Positions 1-8,882 of a DNA stretch of 64,000 nt are shown here, piece by piece. Location: NCBI GenBank assembly GCA_023386635.1, contig JAEWJH010000110.1:1-64000 (forward strand), in the 5' to 3' direction. A program made the position numbers and the translations under genes. Below the pieces are notes generated by a model, which made no database searches, was not told the origin of the DNA, and saw only the letters and a program-made list of their open reading frames with translations. Origin of the DNA: Pseudomonadota bacterium. Lineage in GTDB: Bacteria > Pseudomonadota > Alphaproteobacteria > Rhizobiales > Xanthobacteraceae. Numbering within the stretch: position 1 is the stretch's first letter; each line of letters starts with the position of its first letter.

Positions 1-138
1 CTGCGCGTTCCGCTGATCGCCGTGGTCGGCTGGATGTTTTTCGGCGAACGTCTCGACCTCTGGGTTTTTGTCGGCGTTCTGGTCATTCTGGCCGGAATTC
101 TATGGAACCTGCGTCAGGAATCGCGCCGAATCTCCTGA
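1..138 (+). CDS. EamA/DMT-family transporter, C-terminal end (partial)
   Basis: The reading frame is open from the first base of the window and stops at a TGA ending at 138, giving 45 residues of a protein that starts outside the window. The visible part is one hydrophobic segment preceded by the pattern PLIAVVGWMFFGERL, followed by a short basic tail. A GE(R/x)L turn before the last membrane helix is typical of drug/metabolite (DMT, EamA) exporters. The substrate cannot be inferred. The family call rests on this short end only. Confidence 0.6.
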   Translation: MRVPLIAVVGWMFFGERLDLWVFVGVLVILAGILWNLRQESRRIS

Positions 139-202
139 TCCCCGTGTGGCGTTGCCCGGCCATTGCCGCTAGATTGCCGGCGCCTTGGGATCCCCGCCGT
201 CT

Positions 203-1234
203 ATGAATCGTTTTGTCCGACTGACTGCTGCCGCCATCTGTCTCCTGACTGCAGCAGACGCTGCCGCGCAAGCACCCAATCCGTTCTGCCAACGGCTTGA
301 AGCGCAATTGGCGGCCATCGACCGTGGCGGCGCGGATCCCGCGCGCGCCGATCAGTTGCGCCGCTATGACGAGGCGCTGAACCGGCAGCAATTCGAACTC
401 GACCGGCTGACGGCGCAGGCGCGCCGCCTCGATTGCGGCAGTTCCGGCCTGTTCTCGCTTTTCCAGACGCCGGCGCCGCAATGCGACGGCCTCAACCGTC
501 AGATCGAGCAAGCACGCGGCCAGATCACACGCATGCGGGGCGAGATGCAGCAGTTCGAAGGCAATCTCGACCGTGCTGAGCAGCGCCGCAACGTGCTGAT
601 GGCGCTCGGCGACAACAATTGCGGCCCGCAATATCGCAGCGCCGCCGCGCCCCGGAATTTCCTCGACAGCCTGTTCGGTGGCGGATCGTCAAGCAGCGGC
701 GGCTATTCGACTGCGGATGGCGCGAGCGGCACGTTCCGCACCATCTGCGTGCGCACCTGCGACGGCTACTATTACCCGATCTCGTTCGCCACCAATCCGG
801 CGCGCTTCCGCGACGACGAACAGACCTGCCAGCGCACCTGCCCCGCCGCGCAGGTATCGCTCTACACCTATCGCAACCCCGGTGAAGATGTGGCGCAGGC
901 CGTGTCATTGAGCGGCGCGCCCTATAGCAGCTTGCCAACGGCGTTTCGCTATCGCCAGCAATACGACAAGGCGTGCAGTTGCCGTCAGACAGGCCAGAGC
1001 TGGGCCGATGCCTTGAAGCAGAGCGGCGACGCGCTCGAACAAGGCGATGTGGTGGTGACGCAGGAACGCGCGAAACAGATGGCGCTGCCGCGCGATTCGC
1101 GCGGCCGTCCGATCCGCACCCCGGCAGCCGCACAGGCGGATGCCGCCCCCGCCGCGGCAGCCAAGGACGACTCCGGAGAAAATAACCGCTCCGGCATGCG
1201 TTCGGTCGGCCCGCAGTTCATGCCGGCGCGATAG
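203..1234 (+). CDS. DUF2865 domain-containing secreted protein
   Basis: This 343-residue protein has a signal peptide at residues 1 to about 23, ending near DAAAQ. The ATG at 203 was chosen over an in-frame TTG at 185 because it puts the basic MNRFVR n-region at the terminus. The mature N-terminal half is helical with many Gln and Arg and probably forms a coiled coil. The C-terminal half is cysteine-rich (ICVRTCDGYYYPISF, CQRTCPA, ACSCR), the pattern I associate with the alphaproteobacterial DUF2865 family. The role is unknown; a periplasmic or surface location is inferred. It converges with nadE, with a 4-bp gap. Confidence 0.75.
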   Translation: MNRFVRLTAAAICLLTAADAAAQAPNPFCQRLEAQLAAIDRGGADPARADQLRRYDEALNRQQFELDRLTAQARRLDCGSSGLFSLFQTPAPQCDGLNRQIEQARGQITRMRGEMQQFEGNLDRAEQRRNVLMALGDNNCGPQYRSAAAPRNFLDSLFGGGSSSSGGYSTADGASGTFRTICVRTCDGYYYPISFATNPARFRDDEQTCQRTCPAAQVSLYTYRNPGEDVAQAVSLSGAPYSSLPTAFRYRQQYDKACSCRQTGQSWADALKQSGDALEQGDVVVTQERAKQMALPRDSRGRPIRTPAAAQADAAPAAAAKDDSGENNRSGMRSVGPQFMPAR

Positions 1235-1238
1235 TCAG

Positions 1239-2975
1239 CTAGACATCGACGCCGGCTGTGGTCGAAGGCTGCGCGACCAGCACGGTTTCATCCGCCTGCG
1301 GCAGCGGCGCACCGTTATCGCGATAGCGATTGGTGATCGGATAACGCCGGTCGCGGCCGAAGTTCTTGAGCGTGACCTTGACGCCGGGCGCCGCCTGCCG
1401 CCGCTTGTATTCGGCGATATTCAGCAGACGGTCGATGCGCAGCACGGTATCGCGGTCATAACCAGCGGCAACGATCGCGGCGACCGGCTCCTCACCCTCC
1501 ACCAGGCGCCGCAGAATCGCATCAAGGATATCGTACGGCGGAAGCGAATCCTCGTCCTTCTGGTTTTCGCGCAGCTCCGCGCTCGGCGGACGGATCAGGA
1601 TATTCTCCGGGATCACCACGCCGTCCGGCCCCAAAGCGCCGTCCGGTTTCCACGCATTGCGCAAATGCGACAGCCGGAAAACCTCGGTCTTGTAGAGATC
1701 CTTGATCGGATTGAATCCGCCATTCATGTCGCCATAGAGCGTGGCATAGCCGACCGACATTTCCGACTTGTTGCCAGTGGTCACGACCATCAGGCCGAAC
1801 TTGTTGGAAATCGCCATCAGCATCGTGCCGCGTGCGCGCGACTGCAGATTTTCTTCGGTGACGTCGCGCGCGATGCCGGCCAGCACCGGCGCTAGCGCAC
1901 TCGTCAAGCCTTCGACGGCGGCCGCAATCGGCACAACCTCATATTGCACACCAAGCGCCTTGGCGCAGGCCGCCGCGTCGGTAAGCGATTCCGTCGCCGT
2001 ATATTTGTACGGCAGCATCACGCAACGCACGCGCTCCGCACCGAGCGCGTCGACGGCAATCGCCGCGCACAGCGCGGAATCGATACCGCCCGACAAGCCG
2101 AGCACCACACCCTTGAAACCGTTCTTGCCGACATAGTCGCGCAGACCGAGCACGCAGGCCGCGTAATCGACCTTGTCGCCCTCATCCATCGCCGCGAGCG
2201 GCAGCGGCTCGCACCGCCAGCCATCCGCCGTGCGTCGCCACTGCGTCGTCACCACGCATTCACGGAACGCCGGCAGTTGAACGGCGAAGGATTTGTCGGC
2301 GTTAAGGACGAATGACGCGCCCTCGAACACCAGTTCGTCCTGGCCGCCGACCTGATTGACGTAAAGCAGCGGCAAACCGGACTCGACGACGCGCGACACC
2401 GCGACGTTCAAACGCTCGTCGACGACGCCGCGCCGATACGGCGAGCCGTTCGGCACCAACAGGATTTCGCCGCCGGTTTCGGCGATGCATTCGACCGGGT
2501 CGGCACCCCAGATGTCCTCGCAGATCGGCACACCGATCCGCACGCCGCGGAAGCCGACCGGCCCAGGCAACGGCCCAGCCGCGAAAATGCGCTTCTCGTC
2601 GAATACGCCGTAATTGGGCAAATCGACCTTGAAGCGCAGCGCGGCGATCTTGCCGCCGTCGATCAGCGCAACGGCATTGTAGAGCCTGCCGTCCTGCCGC
2701 CACGGCAGACCGACCAGCGCGGCCGGGCCACCGTCGGCGGTCTCGCGCGCCAAGGCTTCGATGGCTTCGCGGCACGCCGCCTGGAACGCAGGCTTGAGCA
2801 CCAGGTCTTCCGGTGGGTAGCCCGACAGGAACAGTTCGGAGAACACGATCAGGTCGGCGTCGCGCGCTTCACGGCGCGCGGCGCGAACCTTGTCGGCATT
2901 GCCGGCGATGTCGCCGACCGTCGCGTTGAGTTGCGCAAGGGCGATCGCGAGGCGGTCGGAGGGGCGATTGCTCAT
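1239..2975 (-). CDS. nadE: Glutamine-dependent NAD(+) synthetase
   Basis: This enzyme makes NAD from nicotinic acid adenine dinucleotide, ATP and glutamine-derived ammonia in the cytosol. The 578 residues fit the two-domain glutamine-hydrolysing form. The N-terminal nitrilase-type amidase domain has the Glu-Lys-Cys triad E47 (SELFLSGYPPEDL), K116 (RFKVDLPNYG) and C152 (PICEDIW). The C-terminal synthetase domain has the ATP loop SGGIDS at 295-300. The ATG at 2975 is preceded by AGGAA at a suitable distance. It is the first of a run of minus-strand housekeeping genes, but the gaps do not prove an operon. Confidence 0.95.
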   Translation of the reverse strand: MSNRPSDRLAIALAQLNATVGDIAGNADKVRAARREARDADLIVFSELFLSGYPPEDLVLKPAFQAACREAIEALARETADGGPAALVGLPWRQDGRLYNAVALIDGGKIAALRFKVDLPNYGVFDEKRIFAAGPLPGPVGFRGVRIGVPICEDIWGADPVECIAETGGEILLVPNGSPYRRGVVDERLNVAVSRVVESGLPLLYVNQVGGQDELVFEGASFVLNADKSFAVQLPAFRECVVTTQWRRTADGWRCEPLPLAAMDEGDKVDYAACVLGLRDYVGKNGFKGVVLGLSGGIDSALCAAIAVDALGAERVRCVMLPYKYTATESLTDAAACAKALGVQYEVVPIAAAVEGLTSALAPVLAGIARDVTEENLQSRARGTMLMAISNKFGLMVVTTGNKSEMSVGYATLYGDMNGGFNPIKDLYKTEVFRLSHLRNAWKPDGALGPDGVVIPENILIRPPSAELRENQKDEDSLPPYDILDAILRRLVEGEEPVAAIVAAGYDRDTVLRIDRLLNIAEYKRRQAAPGVKVTLKNFGRDRRYPITNRYRDNGAPLPQADETVLVAQPSTTAGVDV

Positions 2976-3028
2976 GCCCTGTTCCTACCGCTCTGCGTGC
3001 AGCGCCGCAATCGGCCGAACGGCGACCA

Positions 3029-4417
3029 CTACGCCGACGACGCCGCGGGGATCGGGTGCGCGACGCGGGCCCGCTCCGCCTTGAGATGCTCGGCGATCAG
3101 GAACGCCATATCGATCGCCTGCTCCGCGTTCAGCCGCGGGTCGCAGACGGTATGGTAGCGATCGTTCAGGTCGGCATCGGTGATGGCGCGCGCGCCGCCG
3201 GTGCATTCCGTGACGTTCTGTCCGGTCATCTCCAGATGCACGCCGCCGGCATAAGTGCCTTCCGCAGCGTGCACGGCAAAGAAGTTCTTCACTTCCTTGA
3301 GGATCAGATCGAACGGCCGCGTCTTGTAGCCGGAGGCCGCAGTGATGGTGTTGCCGTGCATCGGGTCGCACGACCAGACCACCGTCCGCCCCTCCCGCTT
3401 CACCGCGCGCACCAGCGTCGGCAGATGATCGCCGACCTTGTCGGCACCGAAACGGCTGATCAGCGTCAGCCGGCCCGGCTCGTTCTCCGGATTGAGCGTG
3501 TCGATCAACCGCAGCAACTCGTCCGGCTTCGACGAGGGACCGCATTTGAGGCCGAGCGGATTCTTCACGCCGCGACAGAACTCGATATGTGCGTGATCCG
3601 GCTGCCGCGTGCGGTCGCCGATCCAGAGCATGTGGCCCGACGTGTCGTACCAGTCGCCCGAAGTGGAATCGATGCGCGTCATCGCCTGCTCGTAGCCAAG
3701 CAGCAGCGCTTCGTGACTCGTATAGAAGTCCGTGGTTTTGAGCTCCGGATGCCGCTCAAGATCGAGTCCGCAGGCCTGCATGAAGGCGAGCGCCTCGGAG
3801 ATGCGGTCGGTCAGCTCGACATAGCGCCGCGACTGCGGGCTATCCTTGATGAAGCCGAGCATCCATTGCCGCACGCTGTCGAGACTGGCGTAGCCGCCGC
3901 TCGCGAATGCGCGCAGCAGGTTCAGCGTCGCCGCCGACTGCCGATAGGCCTGCAACTGGCGGCGCGGATCGGGGATGCGCGCTTCCGGCGTGAAGGCGTT
4001 GTCGTTGATGATGTCGCCGCGATAGCTCGGCAGTTCGACGCCGTCGCGCTTCTCGGTCGGCGAGGAGCGCGGCTTGGCGAACTGTCCGGCAATGCGGCCG
4101 ACCTTCACCACCGGCGACGACGCCGCATAGGTCAGCACCACCGCCATCTGCAGGAACATGCGGAAGAAGTCGCGGATATTGTTGGCGCCATGCTCGGCGA
4201 AGCTTTCCGCGCAATCGCCGCCCTGGAGCAGGAAAGCCTCGCCGGCCGCCACGCGGGCCAGCGCTTTCTTCAGGCTGCGCGCCTCACCGGCAAAAACCAG
4301 CGGCGGAAAGCTCGCGAGTTGCTTCTCCACGTCAGCCAACGCTGCGGCATCCGGATAATCCGGCACCTGCACGATTGGCTTCTTCCGCCAGCTATCGGGG
4401 GTCCAACGCTCCGCCAT
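3029..4417 (-). CDS. 3-deoxy-7-phosphoheptulonate (DAHP) synthase, class II
   Basis: This enzyme condenses phosphoenolpyruvate and erythrose 4-phosphate in the first step of the shikimate pathway. The 462-residue length and motifs are those of the plant/actinobacterial class II family: LLQGGDCAESF, VVKVGRIAGQFAKPRS, ELPSYRGDIIND and VWSCDPMHGNT. Metal-ligand Cys and His residues of the class lie in QGGDCAESF and DPMHGNT. Two starts are possible, GTG at 4420 and ATG at 4417. Both are served by an AGGAG site, and the ATG is preferred. Gene names for this class vary (aroA, aroF, aroG), so none is given. Confidence 0.95.
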   Translation of the reverse strand: MAERWTPDSWRKKPIVQVPDYPDAAALADVEKQLASFPPLVFAGEARSLKKALARVAAGEAFLLQGGDCAESFAEHGANNIRDFFRMFLQMAVVLTYAASSPVVKVGRIAGQFAKPRSSPTEKRDGVELPSYRGDIINDNAFTPEARIPDPRRQLQAYRQSAATLNLLRAFASGGYASLDSVRQWMLGFIKDSPQSRRYVELTDRISEALAFMQACGLDLERHPELKTTDFYTSHEALLLGYEQAMTRIDSTSGDWYDTSGHMLWIGDRTRQPDHAHIEFCRGVKNPLGLKCGPSSKPDELLRLIDTLNPENEPGRLTLISRFGADKVGDHLPTLVRAVKREGRTVVWSCDPMHGNTITAASGYKTRPFDLILKEVKNFFAVHAAEGTYAGGVHLEMTGQNVTECTGGARAITDADLNDRYHTVCDPRLNAEQAIDMAFLIAEHLKAERARVAHPIPAASSA

Positions 4418-4509
4418 CACACCTGCTCCTGAAAAGTGGCGGCGTTATACACAAGCCGGCCACTCAAGGCCAGCTTGTTGAATCGACAAGGCTTTTCGCT
4501 GAAACCGCG

Positions 4510-5892
4510 CTATTCGGCCGCTTCGCGCCCGTAACTCACGGCTTTTTCACGCATGGTGACGAGTTCCTCCGCCGCCGTGGGGTGAACCGCCATCACGGCA
4601 TCGAACTCGGCCTTGGTCGCCTTCATCTTCACGGCGATGCCGATCACCTGGATCAATTCGCCCGCGTCCGGGCCGACGATATGGCAGCCGACCACGCGTC
4701 CGCTCTCGCCGTCGACCACCAGCTTGTAGAACGAGCGGGTGTCGCGGCCGGCCAGCGTCGCCTTCATCGGCCGGAAGCTGGTCTTGTAGATATCGACGAC
4801 GCGCAACTCTTTGACCGCTTCGGCTTCGCTGAGACCGATGACGCCGACCTCCGGCTCGGAGAACACCGCGGTCGGCACATTGCTGTGATCGACGGTGATC
4901 GGACGGTTGCCGAACACCGTGTCGGCGAACGCATGCCCTTCGCGGATCGCGACCGGCGTGAGATTGATCCGGTTGGTGACGTCGCCCACGGCGTAGATGC
5001 CGTCGACCGACGTGCGCGAATACCGATCGACGGCAATGCCGCCGTTGCTCGCGATCTTGACGCCTGCCGTCTCCAGACCGAGGCCCTTGATATTCGGCCG
5101 CCGGCCGGTAGCGAACATCACCTTGTCAGCAGCGATTTCGCTGCCGTCGGACAACAGCACGCGATAATCGTCGCCGGTCTGTTCGATACCCGTCACCGTA
5201 TGTCCGCAGGTGATGGTAATGCCGCGCTTCGTCATCTCGTTGCGCAGGTGCTCGCGCACATCGTCGTCGAAGCCGCGCAGGATGTTCTCGCCGCGATAGA
5301 CCAGCGTCACCTCGCTGCCGAGTCCCGCGAACACACCGGCGAATTCTACCGCGATATAGCCGCCGCCCTGGATGACGATCCGCTTCGGCAATGTTTCGAG
5401 ATGAAACGCCTCGTTGGAAGAGATCACATGCTCGATGCCGGGGATGTCGTCGCCGTGATATGGCCAGCCGCCGGTGGCGATCAGGATATGCTTGGCCGCG
5501 ATCCGCTCGCCGGTGGCGAGCTTCACCGCCCCCGGACCGTCGAGCACCGCGCGGCTCTTGACCAGTTCGACCTTGAAGCGCTCGAGCGTCGTCGTATAGG
5601 CCGCTTCGAGGCGGGCGATTTCCCGGTCCTTGTTGGCGATCAGCGTCGCCCAATCAAACACCGGTTCGCCGAGGGTCCAGCCGTAGCCCGCCGCATCCTC
5701 GAACTCCTCGCGAAACCGCGAGGCGTAGACCAGGAGCTTCTTCGGCACGCAACCGCGGATCACGCAGGTGCCGCCGACACGGTACTCCTCGGCCACCATG
5801 ACACGCGCGCCATGGCTCGATGCGATACGGGCAGCGCGCACGCCACCCGACCCCGCACCAATCACGAATAGATCAACGGAACGCTCGCTCAC
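4510..5892 (-). CDS. gor: Glutathione-disulfide reductase
   Basis: This FAD flavoenzyme reduces oxidised glutathione with NADPH in the cytosol. The 460 residues show the FAD-binding GAGSGGVRAAR motif near residue 12, the redox-active disulfide C43/C48 in GGTCVIRGCVPKKLL, a second Rossmann motif (GGGYIAVEFAGVFAGLG), and the C-terminal HPTAAEE motif with catalytic His437 and Glu442 donated across the dimer. The start is GTG at 5892 with GAGGG upstream. It could be a close relative such as mycothione reductase, but the Cys spacing and length fit glutathione reductase, and the genome also carries a GST. Confidence 0.92.
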   Translation of the reverse strand: MSERSVDLFVIGAGSGGVRAARIASSHGARVMVAEEYRVGGTCVIRGCVPKKLLVYASRFREEFEDAAGYGWTLGEPVFDWATLIANKDREIARLEAAYTTTLERFKVELVKSRAVLDGPGAVKLATGERIAAKHILIATGGWPYHGDDIPGIEHVISSNEAFHLETLPKRIVIQGGGYIAVEFAGVFAGLGSEVTLVYRGENILRGFDDDVREHLRNEMTKRGITITCGHTVTGIEQTGDDYRVLLSDGSEIAADKVMFATGRRPNIKGLGLETAGVKIASNGGIAVDRYSRTSVDGIYAVGDVTNRINLTPVAIREGHAFADTVFGNRPITVDHSNVPTAVFSEPEVGVIGLSEAEAVKELRVVDIYKTSFRPMKATLAGRDTRSFYKLVVDGESGRVVGCHIVGPDAGELIQVIGIAVKMKATKAEFDAVMAVHPTAAEELVTMREKAVSYGREAAE

Positions 5893-5928
5893 CAGGCCAC
5901 CCTCGTGCGATTGGATGCCGACGTCAAA

Positions 5929-6465
5929 TCAGAGGTCATGTCCCTTCTTTTTCATCTCGGCGCGGAATTTATCGACCATTTCCGCCGCGAGCTTGTCCGC
6001 CCACTCCTGCACGAAGGTCATGCTCTGATCGGTGAACTTCGGCTCTTCCGCAATCAGCTTCTTGCCGAGCGGAGACTTGTAGAACACCAGAATGTCCTTC
6101 AGTTCCTGCTCGTTGAAGTGCTGGGCATAGATCTTGGCGAGTTGCTCGTGAATCTCGTTGAACCGCGGCTCCGCCTGGGTCTTGAGATCCTTCGCGACCG
6201 CGTCGAGATCGCGCTGCAGGTTCGGATTGGTCTGCAGGATGCGCAGCTTCACCGTCTCGATCACGCCACTGACCACCGGCTTGAACAGCGTGATCGCACC
6301 CTTGATGTCGACGATCTCGCGCGCCGTCGCAAGCGCAGCCGCGCTCGGCTGGGCGGCTTGCTGCGTCTGCGCGGAAGCGCTCCCGACGGTCAGGGCGCCG
6401 GTCACCAACACTCCGCACACAAGTACGCCGGATACGGCCGCGACAATCGAGCGATGAATGGTCAT
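5929..6465 (-). CDS. DUF2059 domain-containing secreted protein
   Basis: This 178-residue protein has an N-terminal signal peptide (MTIHRSIVAAVSG then a hydrophobic stretch ending at SASAQ) and an all-helical DUF2059 domain that includes DILVFYKSPLGKKL. The start is fixed by a clean GAGGAG seven bases before the ATG at 6465; longer in-frame starts would run into the end of rpiA. The domain is widespread in Proteobacteria with no established biochemical role. It lies 25 bp after rpiA on the same strand and may be co-transcribed with it. Confidence 0.85.
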   Translation of the reverse strand: MTIHRSIVAAVSGVLVCGVLVTGALTVGSASAQTQQAAQPSAAALATAREIVDIKGAITLFKPVVSGVIETVKLRILQTNPNLQRDLDAVAKDLKTQAEPRFNEIHEQLAKIYAQHFNEQELKDILVFYKSPLGKKLIAEEPKFTDQSMTFVQEWADKLAAEMVDKFRAEMKKKGHDL

Positions 6466-6490
6466 CTTGAAACTCCTCATGCGAAAAAAC

Positions 6491-7192
6491 CTACGGCCGC
6501 TCGACGGTGCGCACACCGTCCGGACCAGCGAGAATGGCCGTGCTGGCCAACCCTACAAAAAGACCGTGCTCGACGACACCAGGCACCGCCAGCAGGCGGT
6601 CCGCCAGTATCTTGGGATCGGGAATCCGGCCGAGCGCCGCGTCGACGATCCAGTGGCCGCCGTCCGTGACAAAAGGATGGCCGCCGGCAGCGGAGCGCAC
6701 CGTCATCGGCCCCGCCAGGCCGCAGTCCGCGATAACCCGCGCGATCGCGCGCCGGGTCGCGGCCAGCCCGAACGGGTTGACCTCGATCGGCAGCGGAAAC
6801 CGTCCGAGCACATCCACCCACTTGGTCTGGTCGGCGATCACCACCATGCGGTGCGACGCCGCGGCGACGATCTTTTCCCGCAGCAGCGCGCCGCCGCCGC
6901 CCTTGATCAGCGCCAGATCCGGGCCGATCTCGTCGGCGCCGTCCACCGTCAAATCCAGTTCGGGCGTTTCATCGAGCGTGGTCAGCGGGACACCCACACG
7001 CTGCGCGATCTCGCGCGTCCCCTCGGAGGTCGGGACGCCCACCACTTTCAGCCCGGCCCGGACCCGCTCACCCAGGAGTTCGACGAAAGGACGCGCGGTC
7101 GAACCGGTGCCGAGTCCCAGCCGCATCCCATCGCTCACCAATTCCAGGGCACGGGCCGCGGCAGCGCGTTTATAGGTATCGGCGTCCGTCAT
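6491..7192 (-). CDS. rpiA: Ribose-5-phosphate isomerase A
   Basis: This enzyme interconverts ribose 5-phosphate and ribulose 5-phosphate in the pentose phosphate pathway. The 233 residues carry the family signatures GLGTGSTARPF, DLTVDGADEI (catalytic Asp/Glu) and KGGGGALLREK. The ATG at 7192 (MTDADTYKRAAA) was chosen because RpiA proteins normally begin a few residues before this helix; an upstream start at 7285 would add a basic extension not typical of the family. It is divergent from gph across 138 bp. Confidence 0.93.
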   Translation of the reverse strand: MTDADTYKRAAAARALELVSDGMRLGLGTGSTARPFVELLGERVRAGLKVVGVPTSEGTREIAQRVGVPLTTLDETPELDLTVDGADEIGPDLALIKGGGGALLREKIVAAASHRMVVIADQTKWVDVLGRFPLPIEVNPFGLAATRRAIARVIADCGLAGPMTVRSAAGGHPFVTDGGHWIVDAALGRIPDPKILADRLLAVPGVVEHGLFVGLASTAILAGPDGVRTVERP

Positions 7193-7330
7193 GGCGCTCT
7201 CGAAGGAATGGCGGTCTCGCGGGAAAAGACGCCGGTTTCTAGCGTTGTTTGCAGCGCGAAGATAGCCGCCGGGCCGGTTTTCCAACCCTCCCTTGCGTCG
7301 GGAGGCGCGGCCCGCTAGCGATCATGCATC

Positions 7331-8014
7331 ATGCCCGCCCCTTTGATCGTCTTCGACCTCGACGGCACACTGGTCGATACCGCCCCCGATCTCGTCGAGA
7401 CCCTCAACACAATTCTAACGCCGGAAGGCGTTCCGCCGATCGCCTATCACGAGGCGCGCAAGGTCGTCGGCGCGGGCGCGCGCGTCATGATCCAGCGGGC
7501 TTTCGCCCTGCACGACATGATCTGCGACGACACCAATCTCGAGCGCCTGTTCAACAGCTATCTCGACCATTACGCCGAGCATCTCGCCGACCAGTCGCAG
7601 CCCTTCTCCGGTGTCGAGGAGACGCTCGATGCACTGGCCGCCCGGGGCTTTCGCTTCGCGGTGTGCACCAACAAGCTCGAGGGATTGGCGAAGCTGTTGC
7701 TCGACCGGCTGAACCTCACGCAGCGCTTCACGTTCATTTGCGGTCAGGACACATTCGGGGTCCCGAAGCCCGATCCCACGCCGCTGCTGCGCACCATCTC
7801 TGCCTCTGATGCCACGCGCGAACGCACGGTGATGATCGGCGATTCCGCCACCGATGTGCGCACCGCGCGCGCCGCGAAGGTCGGCGTCGTCGCGGTCGAT
7901 TTCGGCTACAGCGACGTGCCGGCGCGCGATCTCGGCGCGGATCGCCTGATCAGCCGGTTCGCCGATCTGCCGGATGCGGTGATGGACGTTCTGGAGCGCG
8001 TTAAGCCGGCATAG
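7331..8014 (+). CDS. gph: Phosphoglycolate phosphatase (HAD superfamily)
   Basis: This enzyme dephosphorylates 2-phosphoglycolate, which arises from DNA repair and, in autotrophs, from Rubisco oxygenation. The 227-residue protein has the HAD nucleophile motif VFDLDGTLVDTAPDL (Asp9 and Asp11), motif II around VCTNKLEG, motif III lysine in GVPKPDP and motif IV MIGDSATDVRTA. The cap insertion between motifs I and II is of the Gph type. Exact substrate preference in this subfamily cannot be read from sequence. It runs divergently from rpiA. Confidence 0.85.
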   Translation: MPAPLIVFDLDGTLVDTAPDLVETLNTILTPEGVPPIAYHEARKVVGAGARVMIQRAFALHDMICDDTNLERLFNSYLDHYAEHLADQSQPFSGVEETLDALAARGFRFAVCTNKLEGLAKLLLDRLNLTQRFTFICGQDTFGVPKPDPTPLLRTISASDATRERTVMIGDSATDVRTARAAKVGVVAVDFGYSDVPARDLGADRLISRFADLPDAVMDVLERVKPA

Positions 8015-8177
8015 CGGCGCGGTGCAGAATCATAAGCACGCCGGAATTTCTGCCACAAAATGGCACAGTCCGAACGCATTGTGGTTAACACGGTAAGGTT
8101 AACAGCTTGCATATGGTTGCAGCATGGCTAACGCATCCTTATTGTTGGCGAGCGGGTGAGAACACCCTGAGGGATTC

Positions 8178-8672
8178 ATGATGTATCGCGTGATTTCAAT
8201 CATTGGTGGCGGCCTCATGCTCGCGGCATGTTCGTCGTCCGGTTCGAACCTCGACATCTTCAAGTCGTCGCCTGCAACCGACGCGGTGCGTTTTGAATCG
8301 GAACCGCCGGGAGCGGAAGTGAAGGTCGGCGATCTGACCTGCCGCACGCCTTGCTCGCTGGCCATTCCGACCGCCGGCCCGGCGACCGTCACCTATTCGC
8401 TCAACGGCTATCAGACGGCGACCGAGCAGCTCGAGGTTCAGACGACCAGCTATCCGCCGACGTTCTCGCCGAACCCGGTGACCGTCGAACTCGCGGTCGC
8501 GCCGCCTCCTCCGCCCCGCCGCGCGACACCGCGCAAGCGTCCGGCCAAACCGGCCGCGGCCAAGCCGCGCGCTACGGCGCCGGCTGCTGCACCCGCGGCT
8601 GCCGCGCCCGCGCCGGCAGCCCCGGCCGCAACAGCACCCTGGCCCACCGCGCCGGCCCCGGCGCGCCAGTAA
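8178..8672 (+). CDS. PEGA domain-containing lipoprotein
   Basis: This 164-residue protein has a type II signal peptide with lipobox LMLAAC (lipidated Cys18). A single PEGA-like domain follows (FESEPPGAEVKVGDLTCRTPCSLAIPT ends near residue 66, then a GYQTATEQ strand pair). The C-terminal ~55 residues are low-complexity Ala-Pro-Lys. PEGA domains occur on cell-surface proteins. The Pro/Ala tail may span the periplasm or contact the wall. An intrinsic terminator follows at 8700. The function is not known. Confidence 0.78.
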   Translation: MMYRVISIIGGGLMLAACSSSGSNLDIFKSSPATDAVRFESEPPGAEVKVGDLTCRTPCSLAIPTAGPATVTYSLNGYQTATEQLEVQTTSYPPTFSPNPVTVELAVAPPPPPRRATPRKRPAKPAAAKPRATAPAAAPAAAAPAPAAPAATAPWPTAPAPARQ

Positions 8673-8699
8673 GCCGCATCCCATTTCCGCCGCTCATGA

Positions 8700-8728
8700 G
8701 GGCCGCATCGGATGATGCGGCCCTTTTT
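8700..8728 (+). terminator. Rho-independent terminator after the PEGA lipoprotein gene
   Basis: A perfect 10-bp stem (GGGCCGCATC with GATGCGGCCC), a four-base GGAT loop and a run of five T follow the lipoprotein stop codon by 27 bp. It separates this gene from moaA. Confidence 0.9.
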
Positions 8729-8882
8729 CCTGCGGATTTCCACGACTTTCCAGATCGTTTTGGCCATTTTTCTCAGGGGAATTTGGCCGAAGGGCTGACG
8801 GCGCAACCCTCGCGTTCGAGAGGCAAACCTCCTACATTTAGCCGGTGAACTTGACGGAGCCGTGGCTCCGGGATCGGCAACG

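Noticed and set aside
4375..5871. 498-codon plus-strand open frame opposite gor
   Set aside because: It is antisense to the well-supported gor gene, has Asp/His/Arg-rich shadow composition and no domain. The same holds for other long shadows such as 31291-33786, 34164-36467, 41820-43847, 49438-51510 and 60364-62781.
8085..8102. CtrA box before the PEGA lipoprotein gene
   Set aside because: The two TTAA cores are 10 bases apart, not the 7 required by the CtrA consensus; kept only as an unexplained repeat.
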